Below the pieces are notes generated by a model. The model was not told the origin of the DNA. It made no database searches and saw only the letters and a list, made by a program, of their open reading frames with translations. This document shows positions 7,053 through 12,396 of a stretch of DNA of 12,748 bases, piece after piece (the first letter of the stretch is position 1; every line of letters begins with the position of its first letter). This DNA comes from Lachnospiraceae bacterium UBA4381. Its GTDB lineage: Bacteria > Bacillota > Clostridia > Lachnospirales > Lachnospiraceae. The translations under genes and the position numbers were made by a program. The stretch lies in NCBI GenBank assembly GCA_002391105.1, contig DGRT01000175.1, forward strand, positions 1-12,748, written 5' to 3'.

Positions 7053-7754
7053 TCACCACTCTATCTCAGCAATATCTACAGGATCAGTATTCTGATATTC
7101 TTTCTCGATTTTTCCACTTCTGACAGTTATAACTCTGTCAGCCATGGCAGTAAGAGCCGAATTATGTGTAATAACGATAACCGTTGTTCCTGTCTTACGA
7201 CATGTATCCTGAAGAATCTTAAGAACAGCCTTTCCGGTATTATAGTCAAGAGCTCCGGTAGGTTCATCACATAGAAGCAGCTTTGGATTCTTGGCAAGCG
7301 CTCTGGCTATCGCTACACGCTGCTGTTCTCCACCCGAAAGCTGCGAAGGAAAGTTCTTCAGACGATTCTCCAGCCCAACTTCCCTAAGTACTTCTTCCGG
7401 AACGAGCGGTTCCTTACAGATCTGAACAGCAAGCTCTACATTCTCAAGTGCGGTAAGATTCTGAACCAGATTATAAAACTGAAATACAAATCCAACATCA
7501 TACCGTCTGTAGGTTGTCAGTTCCTTTTTATTATATTTGGAAATATCATTTCCATCTATAACTACATGCCCTGATGAAAGAGTATCCATTCCACCAAGTA
7601 TATTCAGAATAGTGGTTTTACCTGCGCCGGAAGCCCCTACAATAACCGTAAACTCGCCTTTTTCTATGGAAAAGCTTGCACCGGAAAGAGCAGGGATCTC
7701 AACCTCCCCGCTCTTATATATCTTTTTTACATTTTGAAACTCTATATATGACAT
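7053..7754 (-). CDS. ABC transporter ATP-binding protein, LolD/MacB type
   Basis: 233 residues, normal length for this family. Walker A is GASGAGKTT (40-48), the Q-loop is FVFQFYNL (Gln92), the signature is LSGGEQQR (139-146), Walker B is LLLCDEPTGALD (159-170) with catalytic Glu164, and the H-loop His is 197 (ITHN). All catalytic residues are present. The LSGGEQQRVAIARAL and DEPTGALD strings are typical of the LolD/MacB/FtsE-like group that works with FtsX-type permeases, which matches the gene 119 nt downstream. The start is ATG 7752-7754 with AGGGA 8 nt upstream. It should sit at the inner membrane face and power the permease. Two dyads and a weak promoter lie upstream (7804-7857), suggesting control by a regulator not encoded here. 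Confidence 0.95.
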   Translation of the reverse strand: MSYIEFQNVKKIYKSGEVEIPALSGASFSIEKGEFTVIVGASGAGKTTILNILGGMDTLSSGHVVIDGNDISKYNKKELTTYRRYDVGFVFQFYNLVQNLTALENVELAVQICKEPLVPEEVLREVGLENRLKNFPSQLSGGEQQRVAIARALAKNPKLLLCDEPTGALDYNTGKAVLKILQDTCRKTGTTVIVITHNSALTAMADRVITVRSGKIEKEYQNTDPVDIAEIEW

Positions 7755-7803
7755 TATCTATTTCCCTGAATTATAGCGTCGTCATGGCTTAGATGACTTA
7801 TAT

Positions 7804-7832
7804 TTAATAATGATATAGGTATCATAAGGCAA
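7804..7832 (-). promoter_or_regulatory. Candidate promoter with a dyad in the -35/-10 spacer (ABC operon)
   Basis: Minus strand: TTGCCT (7827-7832, 4/6), a 17-nt spacer, TATTAA (7804-7809, 4/6). The spacer contains the inverted repeat ATGATA-N4-TATCAT (7810-7825). Predicted start near 7797 gives a leader of about 43 nt. A TATAAT at 7770-7775 is nearer the gene but has no -35 and would leave the Shine-Dalgarno site outside the transcript. Tentative. Confidence 0.35.
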
Positions 7833-7839
7833 TAACAGT

Positions 7840-7857
7840 TTTCCTGCAAGCAGGAAA
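7840..7857. promoter_or_regulatory. 18-bp palindrome upstream of the ABC operon (operator candidate)
   Basis: TTTCCTGC-AA-GCAGGAAA is an uninterrupted palindrome on both strands, 7 bp upstream of the candidate -35 box. It has no T-tract on either side, so a DNA-binding site is more likely than a terminator. The rest of the 410-nt gap between ATPase and hpt holds the promoter above, a vestigial 18-codon frame (7887-7943) and the hpt promoter and leader. Confidence 0.45.
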
Positions 7858-7886
7858 GCATGCTAACTATTGAAACTTATGCCCTA

Positions 7887-7943
7887 TTATTCTGACTCTT
7901 CTCTCGTCTGTCTTATGACATCTTCCATTGTGGCTTTATCCAT
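7887..7943 (-). other. Possible coding remnant or short peptide, 18 codons
   Basis: A frame reading MDKATMEDVIRQTREESE ends in TAA at 7887-7889. GGAG lies 2 nt before the ATG, which is too close to be convincing. The frame stays open upstream to about 7970. The acidic/basic helical composition looks like the C-terminus of a larger protein rather than random DNA. It may be the remains of a regulator once located before the ABC genes. No family is recognised. Confidence 0.2.
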
Positions 7944-8072
7944 CGCTCCGGTTATATATCCATCTTTATATTAAAATGTGCACTATTCCTGATGTAATGA
8001 TTACAAATCCTTAATAGTTATAAAAATGTTTTATATCTTTCAAAATTCGCTGAAATAATTTCATCATTCAGC

Positions 8073-8101
8073 TTTCAAACACATTCATAATATGTTACAA
8101 T
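8073..8101 (+). promoter_or_regulatory. Extended -10 promoter of hpt
   Basis: TACAAT (8096-8101, 5/6) is preceded by TG one base away (TGTTACAAT), forming an extended -10 element. A weak -35, TTTCAA (8073-8078), is 17 nt upstream. The predicted start near 8108 gives a leader of about 57 nt containing the hairpin at 8117-8143. Confidence 0.55.
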
Positions 8102-8116
8102 GGTTACCTATTGCGA

Positions 8117-8157
8117 TGTAGTCGGCTTGGTTCCACGACTACAACTAAAGCCGGAGG
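8117..8157 (+). promoter_or_regulatory. hpt leader with two mutually exclusive stems next to the ribosome site
   Basis: Stem A is TGTAGTCG (8117-8124) with CGACTACA (8136-8143), 8 bp over an 11-nt loop; the ribosome site GGAGG (8153-8157) stays free. Stem B is CGGCTT (8123-8128) with AAGCCG (8148-8153), extended by GTT/AAC; it touches the first G of the ribosome site. The stems share 8123-8124 and cannot both form. It matches no riboswitch class I recognise, and regulatory use is inference. Confidence 0.4.
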
Positions 8158-8164
8158 TGTAAGA

Positions 8165-8722
8165 TTGACAATCACAGATAAAATCAAGTTCCAGAATGGA
8201 ATAAAAAGAGTTATTATCAGCGAGGATGATATAAAAAAGGAAGTTAAGAAATGTGGTGAGATGCTTAGCAGGGAATACGAAGGAAAACCGCTTCTTCTCG
8301 TTAGTATCCTTAAAGGTGCATTTGTGTTCCTTTCAGATCTTTCCAAAGAAATCACCATTCCCTGCGAGATAGGTTTCATAGCCGCAAAAAGCTACTTTGA
8401 AAGTACTGATTCATCCGGAAATGTCACAATCGAATACGATCTGGCTCAGGACATCAGTAAGTATCACGTTGTAATAGTTGAGGATATTATTGATACCGGC
8501 AGAACCCTGTCATGTGTAATCGAGCTTTTAAAGAAAAGAAATCCTCTTTCACTAAAGCTTGTCACTCTTCTGGATAAACCGGAAAGAAGAATCAGCAAAC
8601 TAAATGCCGACTACTCTCTCTTTACCATTCCCGACTATTTTGTTATAGGATACGGACTGGACTATGGTGAGTATTACAGAAATCTTCCTTATATTGCTGA
8701 ATATAATACCGATCAGGGATAA
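8165..8722 (+). CDS. hpt: Hypoxanthine(-guanine) phosphoribosyltransferase
   Basis: 185 residues from a TTG start at 8165-8167, chosen because GGAGG (8153-8157) is 7 nt upstream and the protein then has normal length. An in-frame TTG at 8111 has no ribosome site and would translate the leader hairpin. Family landmarks are LLLVSILKGAFVFLSDL near residue 44, the PRPP-binding motif VVIVEDIIDTGRTL near 104 (with the catalytic Asp in IDTG), TLLDKPERR near 135, and GYGLDYGEYYRNLPYI near the C-terminus. The cytoplasmic enzyme converts hypoxanthine or guanine plus PRPP to IMP or GMP. The purine permease 77 nt downstream on the same strand makes this an uptake-and-salvage unit. Confidence 0.95.
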   Translation: MTITDKIKFQNGIKRVIISEDDIKKEVKKCGEMLSREYEGKPLLLVSILKGAFVFLSDLSKEITIPCEIGFIAAKSYFESTDSSGNVTIEYDLAQDISKYHVVIVEDIIDTGRTLSCVIELLKKRNPLSLKLVTLLDKPERRISKLNADYSLFTIPDYFVIGYGLDYGEYYRNLPYIAEYNTDQG

Positions 8723-8746
8723 ATATCAGGCAAAGTACCGGTAAAT

Positions 8747-8763
8747 ATATGTTTTAAACATAT
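8747..8763 (+). other. AT-only palindrome between hpt and the purine permease gene
   Basis: ATATGTTT-T-AAACATAT is a perfect dyad of 8-bp arms around one base, followed by a T/A-rich stretch up to the GGAGGGG ribosome site at about 8788-8794. It could be a weak internal hairpin or an operator for separate control of the permease. The composition is too AT-rich for a good terminator. Confidence 0.3.
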
Positions 8764-8799
8764 TATTTATAAAATTTATATTTTCACGGAGGGGAAACC

Positions 8800-10167
8800 A
8801 TGTTTGAAAAAATATTCAAACTAAAAGAACACGGAACAAACGAGAAGACAGAGATAATTGCTGGTATAACAACCTTTTTGGCAATGGCTTATATACTTGC
8901 AGTCAATCCTTCGATACTCGGAAATGTAATGGATGCAAACGGCGTCTTCATGGCCACTGCTCTTGCATCAGCTATCGCAACATTTATTATGGCATTCTGG
9001 GCGAATTATCCTATAGCACTTAGTGCAGGTATGGGACTAAATGCCTACTTTGCTTTTACAGTTTGTCTGGGAGAACTTGGCGGAGAGGAAAATGCATTTA
9101 CCATCGCTCTTACAGCCGTTCTGGTTGAAGGAATCATATTCATATTAATGTCTGCCTGCAAATTTAGAGAACAGATAATTAATGGTATCCCTCAGAATCT
9201 TAAATTTGGTATCACAACAGGTATCGGTCTTTTCATAGCCTTCATCGGACTTCAGGGAGCCGGAATAGCTATAACAGACAGTTCTACACTTGTTGCACTT
9301 GGTAATTTCAATTCTCCACAGGTTGTACTTGCACTTATCGGCTTCATGATCATAGCAACTCTAAGTCATTTCAACATAAAAGGCTCCGTACTTATCGGAA
9401 TACTTGCTACCTGGATACTGGGACTTATAGCTGAAGCCCTTGGCTGGTACGTAGTTGATATTGATGCAGGTGTATATAGTCTGGTTCCTAACTTCTCACA
9501 GGGAATTCACCTGGGCGGACTTGGTGCAACAGCTTTCAAGTTCAACTTCGGATGGGCAGCAAAGCATATCATCTCATTTATCGCCATAGTATTCAGTTTT
9601 CTGTTTGTAGATCTCTTCGATACAGTTGGAACTGTAGTCGGAGTTGCTGATAAGGCAGGACTTCTTGATAAAGACGGTAAGCTTCCAAGAGCAGGACGAG
9701 TATTCATGGCAGACGCCATAGGAACAACTGTTGGTGCATGTCTCGGAACATCAACCGTAACAAGCTTTGTTGAATCAAGTGCCGGTGTTGCTGAAGGCGG
9801 AAAAACAGGTATGTCTTCATTTGTGACAGGACTCTTATTTATACTCTCACTGTTCCTTAGCCCTATCTTCCTCGCTATACCAAGCTTTGCAACTGCTCCG
9901 GCTCTTGTATATGTTGGTATGCTTATGTTCTCAAGTGCAGCTAAGATCAGCTTCAATGGTGAGATTGCTGATACAGCAAGTGCTTATATGGCAATACTTA
10001 TGATGCCTCTCACATACTCAATTGCAAACGGAATCATGTTCGGAGTAATCACATGGGTTACACTTAAGGTTTGTACAGGAAAGTTCAAAGATGTTAATCC
10101 AATCATGTGGATAGTATTTGTACTCTTCACCCTTAGAATCATATCTCTGGCAAAAGGATTTATGTAA
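8800..10167 (+). CDS. NCS2-family (AzgA/PbuG-like) purine permease
   Basis: 455 hydrophobic residues with about 12-13 predicted membrane segments. The start has GGAGGGG 5 nt before ATG 8800-8802. Signatures of the AzgA/PbuG branch of nucleobase:cation symporters are the N-terminal TEIIAGITTFLAMAYIL with NPSIL, then GMGLNAYFAF near residue 78, DLFDTVGTVVGVADKAG near 272, and TSTVTSFVESSAGVAEGGKT near 318. By family it imports adenine, guanine or hypoxanthine with protons; the exact base cannot be read from sequence. It follows hpt on the same strand and is closed by a strong terminator 54 nt downstream, so the two likely form one purine salvage transcript. PbuG is the likeliest type, given hpt next door (inference). 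Confidence 0.93.
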   Translation: MFEKIFKLKEHGTNEKTEIIAGITTFLAMAYILAVNPSILGNVMDANGVFMATALASAIATFIMAFWANYPIALSAGMGLNAYFAFTVCLGELGGEENAFTIALTAVLVEGIIFILMSACKFREQIINGIPQNLKFGITTGIGLFIAFIGLQGAGIAITDSSTLVALGNFNSPQVVLALIGFMIIATLSHFNIKGSVLIGILATWILGLIAEALGWYVVDIDAGVYSLVPNFSQGIHLGGLGATAFKFNFGWAAKHIISFIAIVFSFLFVDLFDTVGTVVGVADKAGLLDKDGKLPRAGRVFMADAIGTTVGACLGTSTVTSFVESSAGVAEGGKTGMSSFVTGLLFILSLFLSPIFLAIPSFATAPALVYVGMLMFSSAAKISFNGEIADTASAYMAILMMPLTYSIANGIMFGVITWVTLKVCTGKFKDVNPIMWIVFVLFTLRIISLAKGFM

Positions 10168-10175
10168 GATATAAG

Positions 10176-10220
10176 TAAATAAATAGAATCTAAATAAAAT
10201 CAAAATAAATAAAATCAAAT
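10176..10220 (+). repeat. Short A/T-rich tandem repeat, 15-bp period
   Basis: Two copies of TAAATAAAATCAAA start at 10191 and 10206, with a diverged third unit at 10176-10190. It lies between the permease stop and the terminator. No function is evident; it may be replication slippage. Confidence 0.6.
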
Positions 10221-10267
10221 AACAGCCGCCACATTTCCAACACTCAGGAAATGTGGCGACTGTTTTT
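10221..10267 (+). terminator. Strong intrinsic terminator, probably bidirectional
   Basis: AACAG/CTGTT, one C-A mismatch, then CGCCACATTTCC (10227-10238) with GGAAATGTGGCG (10247-10258) gives a 17-bp stem over an 8-nt loop, followed by T5. It ends the plus-strand purine transcript. It also lies 32 nt past the stop of the minus-strand gene at 10299, where a looser T-rich tract follows, so it can serve both convergent genes. Confidence 0.93.
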
Positions 10268-10298
10268 ATGCAGATGCAAATAAATATATACCATTAAA

Positions 10299-10907
10299 CT
10301 AAAAGCTTTTAACTACTACTATCTCTACATGATAGCCTTTGACACTTACTCTCACATCATCTGCAATACTTGCGATGATTGATTTTTCGAGTTCATCCCA
10401 GGCTTCACGTGACTTTTCATCCTTACCGCTCTGAACCGCCATAGCATATTGCTGCATAGTCCAGATATATCCGTCGATTCCAAGCTGACATCCCATCATG
10501 CTGCTTGCTCCCATGAAGTCCATCGTATATCCCGGCAAATACGCATCATCGCCTTTAGGCAGAAGCAAAATGGCTATCATTTCCCGAAGCTTACCTGTAA
10601 AGCCTTTTACAGCAGAATTTGTACCGGATGTAGAAACATCTATAATCTGTTTTCTCATATTCTGATCTAATGCCACATCAGATGTTAGATACAGTTCAAA
10701 AGATTTATCCTGATACTCTATCCAGTAATCAGCCACTATATCTCCTGCTATCCCACGAAGCATACCTACCAGTTCTTCTGCAAGAAGGCGTAGTCTGATC
10801 TTTTCTTTATCAAGAAGTCCTGTTTCCTTGCCAATCTTCTCGGTAGTATCAAGAACCTTATCCAGATCCTGCTCTATATTATTTATAGTGATTACATCAG
10901 TTTTCAT
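10299..10907 (-). CDS. Conserved hypothetical protein, weakly histidine-kinase-type-ATPase-like
   Basis: 202 residues from the second of two adjacent ATGs. AAGGAG is 7 nt before this one and 4 nt before the first (10908-10910), so either may be used. No signal peptide or membrane segment is visible. Recognisable blocks are RLRLLAEELVGMLRGIAGD (39-57 from the first Met), a strand-rich YWIEYQDKSFELYL, then STSGTNSAVKGFTGKLREM (93-111) and a C-terminal SIIASIADDVRVSVKGYHVEIVVVKSF-type strand pair. The alternation recalls the GHKL ATPase fold of anti-sigma kinases, but the N-box Asn and glycine boxes are not clear, so ATP binding is doubtful. I recall similar proteins in Clostridia without known function. 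It is monocistronic, with a leader of about 140 nt. Confidence 0.8.
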   Translation of the reverse strand: MKTDVITINNIEQDLDKVLDTTEKIGKETGLLDKEKIRLRLLAEELVGMLRGIAGDIVADYWIEYQDKSFELYLTSDVALDQNMRKQIIDVSTSGTNSAVKGFTGKLREMIAILLLPKGDDAYLPGYTMDFMGASSMMGCQLGIDGYIWTMQQYAMAVQSGKDEKSREAWDELEKSIIASIADDVRVSVKGYHVEIVVVKSF

Positions 10908-10933
10908 CATCCAACTCCTTATATATGTACTTC

Positions 10934-11052
10934 CAGATATTTTGTGCCATATCTGACCTTAGGAATTCAATCCTTACATCGTAAGTCTTGGTTCTACTTT
11001 GCAGATCGCATCCCTCGTTTTGGCTCAGGATCGTCTATCGCTCCATAGACGA
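10934..11052 (-). promoter_or_regulatory. Structured 5' leader of the hypothetical gene, three hairpins
   Basis: In transcript order: TCGTCTAT/ATAGACGA (11031-11052, 8 bp, 6-nt loop) at the predicted 5' end; CTTAC/GTAAG (about 10979-10991, 3-nt loop); CAGATAT/ATATCTG (10934-10955, 7 bp, 8-nt loop) just before the ribosome site. A small CTGC/GTAG stem-loop also fits in between. No known riboswitch consensus was recognised. Confidence 0.4.
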
Positions 11053-11057
11053 AAATT

Positions 11058-11086
11058 ATTATACTACATATATATCAGATTTGCAT
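11058..11086 (-). promoter_or_regulatory. Candidate promoter of the hypothetical gene, inside the cytX scar
   Basis: Consensus TATAAT (11058-11063) with a weak ATGCAA -35 (11081-11086) at 17 nt on the minus strand. The -35 lies in the last codons of the truncated cytX frame. The start is expected near 11051, which places the first leader hairpin at the very 5' end. Confidence 0.45.
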
Positions 11087-11188
11087 AATTATTTCTGCTA
11101 TAGAAACTCCTGCTCCAAACCATATCAGTCCATTGCTGCGAGTAGAAGTCTTACCCTTTGATTCTGAAACAACTTTATTATCTGACAT
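11075..11188 (-). pseudogene. cytX: cytX remnant: 5' end of a hydroxymethylpyrimidine transporter gene
   Basis: A 37-codon frame from ATG 11186-11188 to TGA 11075-11077. After a polar start it reads NGLIWFGAGVSIAEII (19-34), close to the conserved N-terminus of CytX transporters (NALIWFGAAVSIAEI, then TGTLIAPLGF). Homology stops abruptly where TGTL is expected, the frame ends three residues later, and no frame below continues it. A whole transporter is several hundred residues, so nearly all of the gene is gone. There is no ribosome site before the ATG. TPP-riboswitch sequence lies 60 nt upstream, the usual control of cytX, which supports the call. CytX imports the thiamin pyrimidine precursor. 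Expression as a one-helix peptide cannot be excluded. The CytX comparison is from memory. Confidence 0.72.
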
Positions 11189-11247
11189 TTTTCAGGTATA
11201 TCTGCTGCGAATTAGTTTAGCACATTCTAAGCAATTCTAATGCTTTA
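11189..11247 (-). other. Former riboswitch-to-cytX spacer
   Basis: 59 nt between riboswitch remnant and cytX ATG. It holds a small hairpin AAGCA/TGCTT (11229-11245) and a short direct repeat of ATTCTAA, but no ribosome-binding site and no clear terminator. Presumably it is the decayed expression platform. Confidence 0.4.
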
Positions 11248-11274
11248 TCCCTACGTTGGCATTATCCAAATCAA
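11248..11274 (-). promoter_or_regulatory. Truncated TPP riboswitch (3' part only)
   Basis: On the minus strand, 26 nt match the 3' half of the thiamin-pyrophosphate aptamer: TGATTTGG, GGATAATGCC, then CAACGTAGGGA. Relative to the common consensus the only changes are C to T and G to A, which are partners in the same stem (CTGG/CCAG becomes TTGG/CCAA), so pairing is kept. The 5' half, including CTGAGA and the outer stems, is absent: the sequence upstream is the 3' end of the AlkZ-related gene, whose stop is 9-12 nt away. It cannot form a working aptamer. Confidence 0.82.
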
Positions 11275-11282
11275 TTTCTTTT

Positions 11283-11972
11283 TTAACGCAGTATTTTTTC
11301 TATCCACTCATCCTCGACACCCGGAAGTATCTTTCTGAACTGCTTATATATTCTCTCAAGTGACTCCTCAGGTGTTCTTTTATATACTTTGTCAGTAAAC
11401 TTTTTTCCGTAGAACTTCTCAGGTGTAGTATATTCCGCTATCCCCCAGCCATACTCATTTCCAAGCTTATCAGTAGCATATATAAAATCATTGGTTATTA
11501 CATAGCACTGCTTCTGAAGGCGTGTAATGGAGCTGTCAAAGCCTTTCTTTCCGCCTTTCCTGTAATTACCAAGCTTCTTTAGTGACTTTGATAAAACAGG
11601 CGCATTTGCTTCAAGTAGCTCATATAGGTCTCTGTCATCATAAGATGCCAGCCCGTCCTCAAATCTTGCATCAAAGTCATAACCATCCCTGCGGAAATTT
11701 GCAAAGTCCGGAAACCATTTGGCACTTATATACATAGCCTTATTCCTAAGAAACTTCCCATAGGCGCATCTGGTTTGCCGTATAACAGGGCCTTTCCATT
11801 CCCACGCATCCCAGAAGCTGTCACTTCCACCATACCAGCACTCAGGAGCTATATGCTCCTCTATAGAAAAGCCCTCTATTTCATTTTCAAAAAATGGTAC
11901 AAAACCATATTCCTCTATAGCAGATATCAGATCCTCTATGGATCTTATAGTAAAATCATCAAAGAATGTCAT
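11283..11972 (-). CDS. AlkZ-related (winged-helix DNA-glycosylase-like) family protein
   Basis: 229 residues from ATG 11970-11972. A TTG 13 codons upstream lies inside the preceding gene and has no ribosome site; GAGG at 11983-11986 serves the ATG, with a rather long 10-nt spacing. The stop of the preceding gene is 4 nt before the start, so translation is probably coupled. The protein is soluble and rich in Trp, Tyr and Phe. The blocks GPVIRQTRCAYGKFL (61-75), WFPDFANFRRDGYDFDARFEDG (86-107), LGNYRKGGKKGFD (134-146) and ITRLQKQCYVI (149-159) match what I recall of proteins named AlkZ-related. I did not identify the catalytic Gln motif of true AlkZ/YcaQ glycosylases, so repair activity is unproven. 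The riboswitch scar begins 9 nt past the stop. Confidence 0.7.
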   Translation of the reverse strand: MTFFDDFTIRSIEDLISAIEEYGFVPFFENEIEGFSIEEHIAPECWYGGSDSFWDAWEWKGPVIRQTRCAYGKFLRNKAMYISAKWFPDFANFRRDGYDFDARFEDGLASYDDRDLYELLEANAPVLSKSLKKLGNYRKGGKKGFDSSITRLQKQCYVITNDFIYATDKLGNEYGWGIAEYTTPEKFYGKKFTDKVYKRTPEESLERIYKQFRKILPGVEDEWIEKILR

Positions 11973-11976
11973 ATCT

Positions 11977-12396
11977 TTAAATCCTCTTTTGTGATTTGAA
12001 ATTAATTTCAAGAAGCATATCCATATAATCTTTTCTTTTACTCTCAGACAAGCTCATAAACTGATAATTCATTAGTTTGATCAGAATCTCGTCAGCAGAA
12101 TTCATTCCCAGATTTCTGATCTTTCTGAGCTGTTTTTTGCTTGATTCACCATCCTTTGTATAGATTCCATTTACTAATTGTTCCAGATTATGGAATCCCG
12201 CTCTTTTAAGGCAGTGATACGCTCTTACCGAAAGATCAAGAACATCAATCTCCTGCCTTAACTGCTCTTTGGTGAATATAACCTGATAATGAAATGTTCT
12301 TTTGTTATCAGCAAGCACTGCCAGTATCTCTTCAATCGTGATACCATCCAGGTATTTATTCATTTCCTTTGCTACATCTTCGTTTAGCACTATCAT
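11977..12396 (-). CDS. Stand-alone RNA polymerase alpha-CTD-like protein
   Basis: 139 residues from ATG 12394-12396, which has GGAGG (12405-12409) 8 nt upstream; a further upstream start lacks a ribosome site. Residues 51-115 resemble the alpha-subunit C-terminal domain: LDLSVRAYHCLKRAGFHNLEQLV, then RKIRNLGMNSADEI. Against E. coli alpha numbering, Arg265 (Arg58), Cys269 (Cys62), Ser299 (Ser100) and Glu302 (Glu103) are kept. Asn268 is His and Lys298 is Asn, so some UP-element/DNA-contacting residues remain. The polymerase-assembly N-terminal domain is absent; residues 1-45 are unrecognised and look helical. It may bind DNA or regulators as a decoy or adaptor (inference). It overlaps the Lrp gene by 41 nt and is coupled to the AlkZ-related gene. 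Confidence 0.8.
   Translation of the reverse strand: MIVLNEDVAKEMNKYLDGITIEEILAVLADNKRTFHYQVIFTKEQLRQEIDVLDLSVRAYHCLKRAGFHNLEQLVNGIYTKDGESSKKQLRKIRNLGMNSADEILIKLMNYQFMSLSESKRKDYMDMLLEINFKSQKRI

Noticed and set aside
8111..8164. Upstream extension of hpt from TTG 8111
   Set aside because: It would code through the leader hairpin, has no ribosome site, and makes the protein longer than the family. GGAGG supports TTG 8165.
9507..9956. Minus-strand 149-codon frame
   Set aside because: Antisense to the purine permease; no recognisable domain or ribosome site.
11299..11330. Possible 5' half of the TPP riboswitch (GGGTG, GATGAG) inside the end of the AlkZ-related gene
   Set aside because: These bases encode the conserved-looking C-terminus of that protein and do not contain CTGAGA, so I treat the 5' half as lost.
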